A stretch of DNA of 64,000 nt from Nocardioides panzhihuensis (GTDB taxonomy: Bacteria; Actinomycetota; Actinomycetes; Propionibacteriales; Nocardioidaceae). A program made the translations under genes and the position numbers. Below are positions 16,266 to 24,670 of this stretch, piece after piece; position 1 is the first letter of the stretch; each line of letters opens with the position of its first letter. The notes under the pieces are model-generated. The model was not told where the DNA came from. It worked only from the letters and a program-made list of their open reading frames with translations, and did not search any database. The stretch is taken from NCBI RefSeq assembly GCF_013408335.1, contig NZ_JACBZR010000001.1, positions 2,604,001-2,668,000 of the forward strand. Reading direction: 5' to 3'.

Positions 16266-17312
16266 ATGAGGACGACCCTCGCCTGGCACGCCGACGGCCC
16301 CGCCACCCCGCTGCGCCGCGCCCCGATCCAGCGTCGTGACCTGCGCTCCGACGACGTCGCCGTGCGCGTCGACTTCTGCGGCGTGTGCCACTCCGACCTG
16401 CACGCGATCCACGCGCACGGCGGAGCCGGGCAACCTCCGCTCGTGCCCGGACACGAGTTCACCGGCACGGTCACCGAGGTCGGCCCGACCGTGACCGCAT
16501 ACGCCGTCGGCGACCCGGTCGCGGTCGGCAACATCGTCGACTCCTGCGGCATCTGCGCGATGTGCCTGGCCGGCCAGGAGAACTTCTGCCACGACTTCCC
16601 TACGCTCACCTACGACGGCACCGACCGCCACGGCGGCAGCCGCACCCTCGGCGGCTACGCCCGCGAGTACGTCCTGCGCGACCGCTTCGTGCACGCGCTC
16701 CCCCAGGGCCTCGACCCGGCCGCGGCCGCACCGCTGCTCTGCGCCGGCATCACGGTCTGGGAGCCGCTGCGGGCCCTCGGCGTCGGACCTTCGACCCGAG
16801 TCGCCGTCGCAGGACTCGGCGGTCTCGGCCACCTGGCCGTCAAGCTCGCCGTCGCGCTCGGCGCCGACACGACCGTGATCAGCCGTACGCCCGACAAGGC
16901 CGCCGGCGCGGAGAAGCTCGGCGCCCATCGCTTACTGGTCTCGACCGACGAGGAGGCAATGGCAGCCGCGCGCGACAGCTTCGACGTCGTCCTCGACACG
17001 ATCTCCGCACCGCACGACCTCGCGCCCTACCTCCGCACGGTCGCCATGGACGGAACGCTGTGCCAGCTCGGCCATCTCGGCACCGTCGATGTCGCCATGA
17101 CCGACCTGCTCATCGGCCGCAAGCGGCTCACCTCGGCGGGCAGCGGCGGCCTGCCCGCCACCGCCGAGCTGCTTGCCTTCGCCGCGAAACACGGCATCGT
17201 CGCGGAGGTGGAGGTCCTCCCCTCCAGCCGCGTCGACGAGGCTCTCGAACGGCTCGGCAGGGGCGACGTGAGCTATCGGTTCGTGCTCGACCTGTCCGAC
17301 CTCGACGACTGA
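16266..17312 (+). CDS. Zinc-dependent alcohol dehydrogenase
   Basis: Medium-chain dehydrogenase/reductase of 348 aa. The catalytic zinc ligands are in CGVCHSDLHAIH and GHEFTG; the structural zinc is held by four cysteines in DSCGICAMCLAGQENFC; the Rossmann motif is GLGGLGHLAVKLA (about residues 179-191). It would oxidise an alcohol or reduce an aldehyde with NAD(P)H. AGGAG at 16256 is the ribosome-binding site. Repression by the divergent TetR protein is likely. Confidence 0.9.
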   Translation: MRTTLAWHADGPATPLRRAPIQRRDLRSDDVAVRVDFCGVCHSDLHAIHAHGGAGQPPLVPGHEFTGTVTEVGPTVTAYAVGDPVAVGNIVDSCGICAMCLAGQENFCHDFPTLTYDGTDRHGGSRTLGGYAREYVLRDRFVHALPQGLDPAAAAPLLCAGITVWEPLRALGVGPSTRVAVAGLGGLGHLAVKLAVALGADTTVISRTPDKAAGAEKLGAHRLLVSTDEEAMAAARDSFDVVLDTISAPHDLAPYLRTVAMDGTLCQLGHLGTVDVAMTDLLIGRKRLTSAGSGGLPATAELLAFAAKHGIVAEVEVLPSSRVDEALERLGRGDVSYRFVLDLSDLDD

Positions 17313-17319
17313 CGGCGGC

Positions 17320-18249
17320 TCAGGCCAGGCCTACCTCGGCCAGCATCCGGGTCGCGGTGGCGGCCGCAGCGTCGCGCGCCGCGCGGAGCAGATCGACGTC
17401 GGTCTCGGTGCGGCCGGGAATCGGGTCGGCCGCGTCCGGGGCGAACGTCAGCGTGTGTACGCCGGCAAGGCTTCCGGCCCTCATCTCCGCGACCGCGCTG
17501 CGGTAGCGGTCCGGGCGGCTCCGGTAGAGGTCGCCGAGGTCTGGGTTGAGCCGGCGCAGGTAACGCTCGATCACCCGGTCGGCGCGCCCGTAGAGCGGCG
17601 CGGCCCCGAACGGCCGGGTCGCCAGCACGATCGCGTGCGTCGCCCCGAGCGCGGCCGCGGAGGCGACCGGCACCGGTTCGACCAGCCCGCCGTCGAGCCA
17701 GCGGCGGCCGCGTACGGTGACCGGGAGCCCGCCTGCGAGGGGCAGCTGGCTGGAGGCGATCACCGAGTCGGCCAGGTCGGTGGGACCGGTGAAGTCGGTG
17801 AGCGGGACGGACTTCGCCGTCACCACGTCGGTGGCGACCGCCGCCAGCCGGGGCGCGCCCTCCCGCAGCGCCAGCGACCACTCGAACAGCTCCGCCGATC
17901 GGGCGGTGATCCCTCGGGTGTCCACCATCGACCTGCGGCGCAGCATCCGCCCCGCGCCGATGTACTCGGGTGAGGCGAACACCGAGGCGTACGACTCGCT
18001 GAAGGCACCGATCGTGCCGGCGGCCACCGCGGTCGCGTTCGCCGCACCGGCGGAGGTGCCGACCACCAGGTCGACCGCATCCAGCAGGCCCCGGTCGGCG
18101 AGCACCGCGGCCATCGTCGCCGACAGCATCCCCCGCATCCCGCCGCCCTCGATCACGAGGGCCAGGGTCGCCTCGTCGCCAACGTTTCGACCGTCCCCGC
18201 TGAGGCGGGACCGGAGCAGCTCGGCTGCTCCCGATTGCAATGCGTCCAC
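17320..18249 (-). CDS. Patatin-like phospholipase
   Basis: Serine acyl hydrolase of 309 aa. The oxyanion-hole motif is IEGGGMRG (about residue 34), the nucleophile elbow is GTSAG and the catalytic aspartate is in WLDGGLVEPVPV, giving the Ser-Asp dyad of patatins. It lacks a signal peptide and should act on membrane phospholipids or neutral lipids from the cytoplasm. It ends 8 bp from the convergent adh stop. Confidence 0.88.
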   Translation of the reverse strand: MDALQSGAAELLRSRLSGDGRNVGDEATLALVIEGGGMRGMLSATMAAVLADRGLLDAVDLVVGTSAGAANATAVAAGTIGAFSESYASVFASPEYIGAGRMLRRRSMVDTRGITARSAELFEWSLALREGAPRLAAVATDVVTAKSVPLTDFTGPTDLADSVIASSQLPLAGGLPVTVRGRRWLDGGLVEPVPVASAAALGATHAIVLATRPFGAAPLYGRADRVIERYLRRLNPDLGDLYRSRPDRYRSAVAEMRAGSLAGVHTLTFAPDAADPIPGRTETDVDLLRAARDAAAATATRMLAEVGLA

Positions 18250-18322
18250 ATCTGGATTGTGATGCTACTGATGAGTAGGCGTTGCATCGGGTCGTTGCGA
18301 CGCGCCCGGACAGGGGCGCACG

Positions 18323-18862
18323 TCACATCAGGTTCGCGGCGAGCCACTGCCCCAGGTCGCGAGCGGAGCCGTCGACGACGTCGGCCCACTCGAGGGCGGT
18401 CTCGTCCGCATTGTCGGAGACATGCTTGACGATGCGTACCGGCACGCCGGCCTCGCGGGCCGCCCAGGCGATCGCGAACGCCTCCATGTCCACCAGGTGA
18501 GCTCGCTCGGCGAGCTCGGCTCGTACGACCGTGTCGGTGACGAAGAGGTCGCCGGTGGCGCAGACGATGTCGGAGTCGCCGACCTGCAGGGAGTCCACCA
18601 CGTCGTAGCCGAGGGCCCGGATGGCGGCGGCCGAGAAGTCGTGATTGATGACCGTGCCGACCTCGAAGACGCCGGTGTGCCCGTCGCGTAGCGCGCCGCA
18701 AGAGCCGATGTTGACGACCTGCTGGATGCTTCGGCCTGCTGCCAGCGCACGCGAGACGGCCGAGGCGGCCGCCACCTTCCCGATCCCGGTGATCAACACC
18801 TCGAGCCCGGAAGGGACGTGGACCGCCTCGGCCTTCGTCGCTGACACCACAAGAGTCCTCAT
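18323..18862 (-). CDS. Nucleoside phosphorylase/nucleosidase family protein (MTAN-like)
   Basis: Enzyme of 179 aa from the PNP/UDP phosphorylase superfamily. It has the central GIGKVAAA and NIGSCGALRDG motifs and the C-terminal active site VDMEAFAIAWAA followed by VKHVSDNADE, where the final aspartate is the general acid. It is about 50 aa shorter than MTA/SAH nucleosidase, mainly at the N-terminus. The likely role is purine or thiopurine salvage; the exact nucleoside is not assignable. Confidence 0.8.
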   Translation of the reverse strand: MRTLVVSATKAEAVHVPSGLEVLITGIGKVAAASAVSRALAAGRSIQQVVNIGSCGALRDGHTGVFEVGTVINHDFSAAAIRALGYDVVDSLQVGDSDIVCATGDLFVTDTVVRAELAERAHLVDMEAFAIAWAAREAGVPVRIVKHVSDNADETALEWADVVDGSARDLGQWLAANLM

Positions 18863-18870
18863 GGCCGCCG

Positions 18871-18876
18871 AGCCTA
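18871..18876 (-). promoter_or_regulatory. -10 box TAGGCT, leaderless start
   Basis: TAGGCT (minus strand) ends 8 nt before the ATG at 18862. Confidence 0.5.
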
Positions 18877-18881
18877 TGGGG

Positions 18882-20096
18882 TCACTTCAGCTCCGCGGAG
18901 GAGAGGCCGAGGACCCGACGCGCCACGATCAGCTGCTGGATCTGCTGGGTGCCCTCGAAGATGTCGAGGATCTTCGAGTCGCGTGCCCACTTCTCCAGCA
19001 GTTCACCCTCGGAGTAGCCGATGGTGCCGGCCAGCTCGACGCAGGACAGGGTCACGTCCGAGCCCATCCGGCCGGCCTTGGCCTTGGCCATCGATGCTTC
19101 CTTGGAGTTCGGCTGGCGGTTGTCGGCCATCCAGGCGGCCTGGAGCATGAGGAGGTACGCACCCTCGTAGTCCGACTCCATCTGGATGAACTTGGCCGCG
19201 GCCGCCGACTGCAGGTGAGCCGGTCGGTCGTAGTCGATCTCGACGCCTGCCTTCTCGAGCAGGTCGCGGGTGTAGTCGAGCGCGGCCCGGGCGCAGCCGA
19301 CGGCCATCGAGGCCACCAGCGGCCGGGTGTTGTCGAAGGTGGCCATCGCGCCGGCGAAGCCCTCCTTGACGTTGACCTCAGGGCTCCCGAGAAGGTTCTC
19401 GGCCGGCACCCGGCAGTCGGTGAAGGTGATGGTGGCGGTGTCGGACGCCTTGATCCCGAGCTTGTGCTCGAGACGCTCGACCTTCATCCCCGGCGTGCCC
19501 TTCTCGACCACGAACGACTTGATCGCCGCCTTGCCGAGCTCCTTGTCGAGGGTCGCCCACACCACGACCGCGTCGGCGCGATCACCGGAGGTGACGAAGA
19601 TCTTCTCGCCGTTGAGCACATAGTGGTCGCCGTCGAGCGTGGCGGTGGTCTTGATGTTGGCCGAGTCCGAGCCGGTGCCCGGCTCGGTGATCGCCATCGC
19701 AGCCCATACGCCGTCGAAGCGCTCGTGCTGCTCGTCGTTGGCGACGCTCGCGATGGCGGAGTTGCCGAGGCCCTGGCGGGGCATGGCCAGCGTGAGCCCG
19801 ACATCACCCCAGCACATCTCGTTGACGGAGAGGACCGAGGACATGTTGGCGCCGTTCCTGACCGAGCCGTCGTCGGGCTTCGAGTCACGGCGTACGCCGG
19901 TGGCGCCCGCGCCCTCGCCCTGCCCGGACTCGGAGAGCCCGTCGGCCATGGCGGCGAGCATGTCGAGCTCGGTGGGGTATTCGTGCTCGGCCTTGTCGTA
20001 CTTGCGCGAGATCGGTCGCAGCATGTTCATCGCGACCTGGTGGACCTGCTCGCGCAGCGGCTTGAGCTTCTTGGGGTCTTCCAGATTGATGGCCAT
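18882..20096 (-). CDS. Acyl-CoA dehydrogenase (subunit 2 of pair)
   Basis: FAD flavoenzyme of 404 aa that introduces an alpha-beta double bond into an acyl-CoA. It shows the ACAD motifs WAAMAITEPGTGSDSANI (flavin/substrate binding), GEKIFVTSGDRAD and a C-terminal FEGTQQIQQLIVARRVLG. Its start overlaps the stop of the upstream acyl-CoA dehydrogenase by one base (TGATG), which indicates translational coupling and suggests a heteromeric enzyme like the paired FadE proteins of mycobacteria. Confidence 0.9.
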   Translation of the reverse strand: MAINLEDPKKLKPLREQVHQVAMNMLRPISRKYDKAEHEYPTELDMLAAMADGLSESGQGEGAGATGVRRDSKPDDGSVRNGANMSSVLSVNEMCWGDVGLTLAMPRQGLGNSAIASVANDEQHERFDGVWAAMAITEPGTGSDSANIKTTATLDGDHYVLNGEKIFVTSGDRADAVVVWATLDKELGKAAIKSFVVEKGTPGMKVERLEHKLGIKASDTATITFTDCRVPAENLLGSPEVNVKEGFAGAMATFDNTRPLVASMAVGCARAALDYTRDLLEKAGVEIDYDRPAHLQSAAAAKFIQMESDYEGAYLLMLQAAWMADNRQPNSKEASMAKAKAGRMGSDVTLSCVELAGTIGYSEGELLEKWARDSKILDIFEGTQQIQQLIVARRVLGLSSAELK

Positions 20097-21460
20097 CAGA
20101 CCAGCACCGTGCCTTCCATGATTCCGACGGCACGCAGGTCGCGGTACCACCGCTCGACCGGGTGCTCCTTGACGAAGCCGTGGCCACCGAGCAGCTGGAC
20201 GCCGTCGAGGCCGATCTGCATGCCCTTGTCGGCGCACAGCTTGCGAGCCAGCGCGATCTCGCGGGTCGCGTCGATCCCCTGGGCAACGCGGGACGCGGCC
20301 TTATAGGTGACCAGGCGCATCGCCTGCAGCTCGATGGCGATGTTGGCGACCATGAACGCCACCGACTGACGGTGGGCGATCGGCTCGCCGAAGGCCTCGC
20401 GGGTCTTGACGTAGGGCGTCACGTAGTCGAGGACGGCCTGCCCGACCCCGATGGACAGCGCGCACCAGGCGAGGCGCGAGAGCCGCACGGCCTCGGTGTA
20501 GGTCGAACCGTCGGTCTCACCGAGGACCGCGTCGGCGGGGACCTTCACGTCGGTCAGGGTCAGCTTGGTGAGCGAGGCGGCCCGCACACCCATCGCCGGC
20601 TCGGACTCGATGGTCAGCCCCTCGGTCGAGGACTCGACCAGGAACAGGGTCGGCTTGCCGCCGAGTGAAGCGCCCACGACGAAGAGCTCGGCCTCGGCAC
20701 CGCGGGCGACCAGCGACTTGGCGCCGTTGATCGTGTAGCCGTCGGCGGTCTTGGTCGCGGTGGTCGCCGGGGTGAGCACGTCGAAGAGGATCTTGTCCTC
20801 GTTGAGCGCGAACGCCGCAGCCGGAACGTTGCCCTCCGTGAACGCCGGGAGGTAGGTCTGCTGCTGCGCGTCGGTGCCCCACAGGCCGAGCGCGGTCGCG
20901 ACCGAGCCGGGCGCGAGCGCGGCGACCGCCAGGCCGAGGTCACCCTTGGCGAGCGCCTCGGCGACCAGGGTGCCGGCGACCGCGGAACGGGTCTCGGAGA
21001 TGCCGCCGAGCTCTTCGGGGACGCCCAGGATCGGCAGCCCGATCTCGAGGCTCGACTTGAGCAGGTCGTCGGGTGCGGCGCAGGCCTCGTCGGCCTCGGC
21101 CGCTGCGGGCCGGACGACCTCCGCGGCGAACTCGGTGACGACGTCGACGAGCATCTGCTCGTCCTCGGTCGGGGTCAGGTCGAAGATGCCCTTGGGGATG
21201 GCGTTGGGTACACGGACGCCCGGGGCGCCCGGCTTGCCCTTCTTCTTGAACGCACGACTGGTCGCCGCCATCGTCTTGAACCCGCTGCGGGTCACCGTGA
21301 AGACGGCCTGCTCGGTCTGCTTGCGGACACCGAGCCGGTCGAGCACAGGACTCTGCGAGAGCTTGCGCAGACCGGCCACGGCGAATCCGATCGGATCACG
21401 CGACTCGCCGGACGGGACGCCGTGCGCGACCCCGCCACGTAGGCCTTGGAGGATACTCAT
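20096..21460 (-). CDS. Acyl-CoA dehydrogenase (subunit 1 of pair)
   Basis: Acyl-CoA dehydrogenase-like protein of 454 aa with an N-terminal extension of about 90 residues before the usual domain (TPTEDEQMLVDVVTEFAAEVVRPAAAE). FAALNEDK replaces the normal TEP(G/A)GSD motif and the C-terminus ends GIMEGTVLV, both divergent. YVKTREAFGEPIAHRQ and the LLGGHGFVKEHPVERWYRDLR segment are well kept. Together with the downstream paralogue it probably forms an alpha2-beta2 enzyme. A 17-bp palindrome 10 bp upstream of the start may be the operator. Confidence 0.87.
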   Translation of the reverse strand: MSILQGLRGGVAHGVPSGESRDPIGFAVAGLRKLSQSPVLDRLGVRKQTEQAVFTVTRSGFKTMAATSRAFKKKGKPGAPGVRVPNAIPKGIFDLTPTEDEQMLVDVVTEFAAEVVRPAAAEADEACAAPDDLLKSSLEIGLPILGVPEELGGISETRSAVAGTLVAEALAKGDLGLAVAALAPGSVATALGLWGTDAQQQTYLPAFTEGNVPAAAFALNEDKILFDVLTPATTATKTADGYTINGAKSLVARGAEAELFVVGASLGGKPTLFLVESSTEGLTIESEPAMGVRAASLTKLTLTDVKVPADAVLGETDGSTYTEAVRLSRLAWCALSIGVGQAVLDYVTPYVKTREAFGEPIAHRQSVAFMVANIAIELQAMRLVTYKAASRVAQGIDATREIALARKLCADKGMQIGLDGVQLLGGHGFVKEHPVERWYRDLRAVGIMEGTVLV

Positions 21461-21469
21461 GAGTAGAAC

Positions 21470-21486
21470 TGTAACTGGGAGTTACA
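21470..21486. promoter_or_regulatory. Palindrome upstream of the acyl-CoA dehydrogenase pair
   Basis: TGTAACT-GGG-AGTTACA has perfect 7-bp arms and lies 10 bp before the start at 21460. The size and symmetry fit a TetR-type fatty-acid regulator site. No regulator gene is adjacent. Confidence 0.55.
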
Positions 21487-21543
21487 ACGTGGTCTACACC
21501 TCGGCCGGGTGATGGCGGTAACAAACTGCGTACGAGTGCTTTA

Positions 21544-21549
21544 TAGAGT
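21544..21549 (+). promoter_or_regulatory. -10 box TAGAGT, leaderless start of def
   Basis: TAGAGT ends 6 nt before the ATG at 21556; no Shine-Dalgarno is present. Confidence 0.5.
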
Positions 21550-21555
21550 TGGGAC

Positions 21556-22176
21556 ATGGCCGACTCCTCCCTCGAATCCGCTCCTCACGAAGGCACAGCC
21601 CCGCTCGCGCCCCACGGCCCCCTGCCCGAAGGCGGGACCGTGCGGCCGATGACTCGCTGGGGCACCCCGGTGATGCACCGGGCCAAGAAGCAGGTCGAGG
21701 TCTTCGACGGCGCGCTGGCCGCGCTGGCGGCCGACATGGTCGCCACGATGTACGCCGCCGAGGGCGTGGGGCTGGCCGCCGACCAGATCGGCGAGGACGT
21801 CGCGATCTTCGTCTTCGACTGCCCCGACGCCTCCGGCCAGCGCACCGTCGGCGTCGTCTGCAACCCGGTCCTGACCCTGCCGGAGGGCGATGACCGCCAC
21901 CTGGACGTGGATCTGGAGGGCTGCCTCTCCTTCCCGGGCGCGTTCGTCGATTGCGGCCGCCCGGACTGGGCCGCCGTGGACGGCCTCGGGCTCGACGGCC
22001 AGCCGGTCCATTTCGAAGGCGACGGGCTGCTGGCCAGGTGCCTGCAGCACGAGACCGACCACACCAACGGCACCGTCTTCGGCGACCGTATCTCCGCCAA
22101 GGCGCGCAAGAAGCTCACCAAGGAGCACGACCGGCTCGCCAAGGAGTTCCCGCCTGAGTGGCCCGCGGAGGTCTAG
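21556..22176 (+). CDS. def: Peptide deformylase
   Basis: Metallohydrolase of 206 aa that removes the formyl group from nascent N-terminal methionine. All three motifs are present: EGVGLAADQIG (with Asp in place of the usual Pro), EGCLSFPG and QHETDHTNG, which give the Cys-His-His metal site and catalytic Glu. The N-terminal 30 residues are an extension common in actinobacteria. The gene overlaps the convergent lhgO stop by 4 bp. Confidence 0.95.
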   Translation: MADSSLESAPHEGTAPLAPHGPLPEGGTVRPMTRWGTPVMHRAKKQVEVFDGALAALAADMVATMYAAEGVGLAADQIGEDVAIFVFDCPDASGQRTVGVVCNPVLTLPEGDDRHLDVDLEGCLSFPGAFVDCGRPDWAAVDGLGLDGQPVHFEGDGLLARCLQHETDHTNGTVFGDRISAKARKKLTKEHDRLAKEFPPEWPAEV

Positions 22177-23366
22177 CCGAAGGCACGGTCCGCGACGTAC
22201 TCGGCGATCGCGAGGCTGGAGGTCGCGGCCGGGCTCGGCGCGTTGCGAACCGAGGTGACGCCGTCGCGGTGGTGGATGACGAAGTCGTCGACCAGCGAAC
22301 CGTCGCGCTCGATCGCCTGGGCGCGCAGGCCCAGGCCGGCCCTGACGACGTCGTCGGCCCCGATCGCGGGCACGTAGCGCTGGGCGCCTCGCATGTAGGC
22401 GCGCTTGGAGAGTACGCCGCGGAGCTCGGTCAGACCGGTGCGCCAGTGCTCGGCGCCGAACCGCCAGAAGCCTGGCCAGGTCAGCGTGTCGGCAAGGTCG
22501 CGCGGCGTCACGGAGGTGCGCCCGTAGCGCTGCCGGCTCAGCGCCAGGAACGCGTTGGGGCCGACCTCGAGACCGCCGCCCACCCGACGGGTGAAATGCA
22601 CGCCGAGGAAGGGATAGCGCGGGTCGGGGACCGGATAGACCATGCCCCTGACGAGGTCCTGCTTCTCGACGCTGACCTGCATGTACTCGCCGCGGAACGG
22701 AATGATCCTGGGCGCTTCGGGGCCGCCGGCGAGCTCACCGAGCCGGTCGGACTCCAGGCCTCCGCAGACGACCAGGTGGTCGACCTGGGTCCGCCCGGAG
22801 GTCGTCTCGACGTCGATCCCGCCGGTCGTGCGCTGGATGCCGGTGACCTCCTCGCCGAGGCGTACCTCTCCCCCGGCTTCGGTGATCGTCCGGCCGAGCG
22901 TCTCGGCCACCGCGACGTAGTCGATGATGGCGGTCCTCGGTGAGTGCAAGGCGGCCAGCCCCACCGCGTACGGCTCGATCTCCTCGATCTCCTCGCGGCC
23001 GACTCGCCTCAGGCCGGGGACGGCGTTGTCGTTGGCCGTCTTCTCCAACGCGTCGAAGCGCCCCATCTCGGCCTCGCCGACCGCGACGACGAGCTTGCCG
23101 CACTCCTCGAACGGGATCCGGTGCTCGGCGGCGAACTCCTTCAGCAGGTCACGCCCGCGCGCGCAGAGCCGGGCCTTGAGGCTGCCGGGTTTGTAGTAGA
23201 TCCCCGCGTGGACGACGCCGGAGTTGTGCCCCGTCTGATGGGCGCCGAGCCTGCTCTCCTTCTCGAACACCACGACGGTGTCCTCAGGTCGACGCCGCAG
23301 GATCTCGCGGGCCACCGCCAGTCCGACGATCCCGCCACCGACCACGCCGACGCGGCTGGATGTCAT
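22173..23366 (-). CDS. lhgO: L-2-hydroxyglutarate oxidase/dehydrogenase
   Basis: FAD-dependent oxidoreductase of 397 aa of the DAO family that converts L-2-hydroxyglutarate to 2-oxoglutarate. The dinucleotide-binding motif is GVVGGGIVGLAVAREI (residues 7-22). HQTGHNSGVVHAGIYY and PFRGEYMQV are typical of LhgO/YgaF. The ATG is preceded by AGGAG. It is divergent from the leader-peptide locus at 23471. Confidence 0.9.
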   Translation of the reverse strand: MTSSRVGVVGGGIVGLAVAREILRRRPEDTVVVFEKESRLGAHQTGHNSGVVHAGIYYKPGSLKARLCARGRDLLKEFAAEHRIPFEECGKLVVAVGEAEMGRFDALEKTANDNAVPGLRRVGREEIEEIEPYAVGLAALHSPRTAIIDYVAVAETLGRTITEAGGEVRLGEEVTGIQRTTGGIDVETTSGRTQVDHLVVCGGLESDRLGELAGGPEAPRIIPFRGEYMQVSVEKQDLVRGMVYPVPDPRYPFLGVHFTRRVGGGLEVGPNAFLALSRQRYGRTSVTPRDLADTLTWPGFWRFGAEHWRTGLTELRGVLSKRAYMRGAQRYVPAIGADDVVRAGLGLRAQAIERDGSLVDDFVIHHRDGVTSVRNAPSPAATSSLAIAEYVADRAFG

Positions 23367-23456
23367 GGTGCGCTCCTGGATGCTCGCGGACGTGCTGCAT
23401 GCGACACGTTAGACGCTCGACCCGTGCTAGCGTCGCGGCGATCGTGATCTTTCGAC

Positions 23457-23466
23457 AGGAGGTGAG
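23457..23466 (+). promoter_or_regulatory. Extended Shine-Dalgarno of leader peptide 1
   Basis: AGGAGGTGAG complements the 16S rRNA tail over nearly its whole length and lies only 4 nt before GTG. It is far stronger than other sites in this window, so the tiny reading frame behind it is probably translated at high rate. Confidence 0.75.
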
Positions 23467-23470
23467 TCCC

Positions 23471-23530
23471 GTGCACACAGCGTCCACAGCGGGTGCTCCC
23501 CTGCAGTCCACGGTCCGGCGACTGCGCTGA
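23471..23530 (+). CDS. Leader peptide upstream of patatin gene
   Basis: A 19-aa frame, MHTASTAGAPLQSTVRRLR, starting with GTG behind an almost perfect Shine-Dalgarno. It ends 41 nt before the patatin start. A hairpin (23539-23571) between them covers the ribosome-binding region of the patatin gene. The peptide is rich in Thr, Ser and Arg and has no homologue that I recognise. Translation-dependent attenuation of the downstream gene is the likely role. Confidence 0.65.
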   Translation: MHTASTAGAPLQSTVRRLR

Positions 23531-23538
23531 TCGCCGAC

Positions 23539-23571
23539 GGGAGCGCCGACTCGAACCCGAAAGGCACTCCC
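23539..23571 (+). promoter_or_regulatory. RBS-sequestering hairpin before patatin gene
   Basis: GGGAGCGCC pairs with GGCACTCCC (one mismatch). The 3' strand ends one base before the ATG and the loop and stem contain the GAAAGG ribosome-binding site, so the folded form should block initiation. Confidence 0.6.
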
Positions 23572-24468
23572 ATGAACGCTACACCTGACTCACGACCCTC
23601 ACGCGCGCTCGTCCTCGGCGGTGGCGGATCGGCCGGCAACGCCTGGTTGATCGGCGTGATCGCCGGACTGAACGACGGCGGACTGGATGTGACCGAGGCC
23701 GATCTGGTCATCGGCACCTCGGCCGGAGCGACGGCCGCAGCGCAGATCGCCGGCGCGAGCCCCACCGACCTGCTCACCGCCATCCTCGACGCGGCACCAC
23801 CCAGCCGGAGCGAGCCGGCACGCCCCGATGGCCGGGCGGCCGTGTGGATGAACCATCTGGAGCGGACCAACACCATCATCGCCGACTCCTCAGACCTTGC
23901 CGACATGCGCCGGCGGGCCGGTGCGTACGCGCTCGAGCTGGCCGAGGCCGCGGGCGATGAGGGCAACGCCCGGTGGCGCGACACGGTTCGCGCCCGCCTC
24001 TCCGGCGTGCGCTGGCCGGACCGGGGCACGCTCCTCACCGCGGTCGATGCGGACACTGGCGAGCCGGTGGGGTTCGACCGGGACAGCGGCGTCGACCTGG
24101 TCGACGCGGTCGCTGCCAGCTGCGCCGGCGGCCCGGCGTACCGGATCGGCGAGAGGCACTACATCGACGGCGGCTACCGGCGCTCCAGCGAGAACGCCGA
24201 CCTGGCGGGCGGGTACGAACGGGTGCTCGTGCTCTCGCCCTTGGGCGGCAGGACCCGGCATCCCGCGGCATGGCGGAGCGATCTCGCCACCCAGGTCGAC
24301 GAGCTCCGCTCGGGCGACAGCACGGTCGAGACGGTCCTTCCGGACACCGACTCGCTCGCGGCGTTCGGCGACAACATGATGAATCTGGCGACCCGCGCAC
24401 CAGCCGCGAGAGCGGGCCACGACCAGGGCAGGCGCCTCGCCGGGCGGCTCGTCGACCTCTGGAGCTGA
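23572..24468 (+). CDS. Patatin-like phospholipase under leader-peptide control
   Basis: Serine hydrolase of 298 aa with the patatin motifs LGGGGSAG (oxyanion hole, about residue 17), GTSAGATAAAQ (nucleophile) and DGGYRRSSENADLA (catalytic Asp). It is cytoplasmic with no signal peptide. It differs from the patatin at 17320 in having the leader frame and blocking hairpin upstream. A 16-bp-stem terminator follows at 24479. The substrate is unknown. Confidence 0.88.
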   Translation: MNATPDSRPSRALVLGGGGSAGNAWLIGVIAGLNDGGLDVTEADLVIGTSAGATAAAQIAGASPTDLLTAILDAAPPSRSEPARPDGRAAVWMNHLERTNTIIADSSDLADMRRRAGAYALELAEAAGDEGNARWRDTVRARLSGVRWPDRGTLLTAVDADTGEPVGFDRDSGVDLVDAVAASCAGGPAYRIGERHYIDGGYRRSSENADLAGGYERVLVLSPLGGRTRHPAAWRSDLATQVDELRSGDSTVETVLPDTDSLAAFGDNMMNLATRAPAARAGHDQGRRLAGRLVDLWS

Positions 24469-24478
24469 TGCCCGAACC

Positions 24479-24519
24479 GGGTGGTCGCGGCGGGACGGAT
24501 AAACCCGTTGCGGCCACCC
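24479..24519. terminator. Terminator after patatin gene
   Basis: GGGTGGTCGCGGCGGG pairs with CCCGTTGCGGCCACCC, allowing G-U wobbles, around a 9-nt loop. It starts 11 nt after the stop and separates this gene from the ABC-F unit. Confidence 0.65.
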
Positions 24520-24572
24520 CGAGGCGTACAGGAGACTGTTCACGCACCATCACCCACCGATAGGAACTCATC

Positions 24573-24611
24573 GTGCTGATCCGCGAGCCCCTCACCGCCC
24601 TCGTGCGCTGA
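24573..24611 (+). CDS. Leader peptide of ABC-F resistance gene
   Basis: A 12-aa frame, MLIREPLTALVR, starting with GTG 7 nt after AGGA and ending 59 nt before the ABC-F ATG. Short Arg-containing leaders before ABC-F and erm genes let stalled ribosomes switch mRNA folding when an antibiotic is present. Its last codons contain CGCTGAC (24606-24612), repeated at 24649-24655; both copies can pair with GTCAGCG at 24639-24645, the layout of a two-state attenuator. Confidence 0.75.
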   Translation: MLIREPLTALVR

Positions 24612-24637
24612 CGTCGTCGATCGCCTCTCGGCTCCGA

Positions 24638-24656
24638 TGTCAGCGTCCCGCTGACA
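24638..24656 (+). promoter_or_regulatory. Attenuator hairpin before ABC-F gene
   Basis: TGTCAGCG and CGCTGACA form a perfect 8-bp stem with a TCC loop, 6 nt before the AGGAG ribosome-binding site. The left arm can instead pair with the CGCTGAC at the leader stop codon. Confidence 0.65.
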
Positions 24657-24670
24657 CATCCAGGAGCTCG

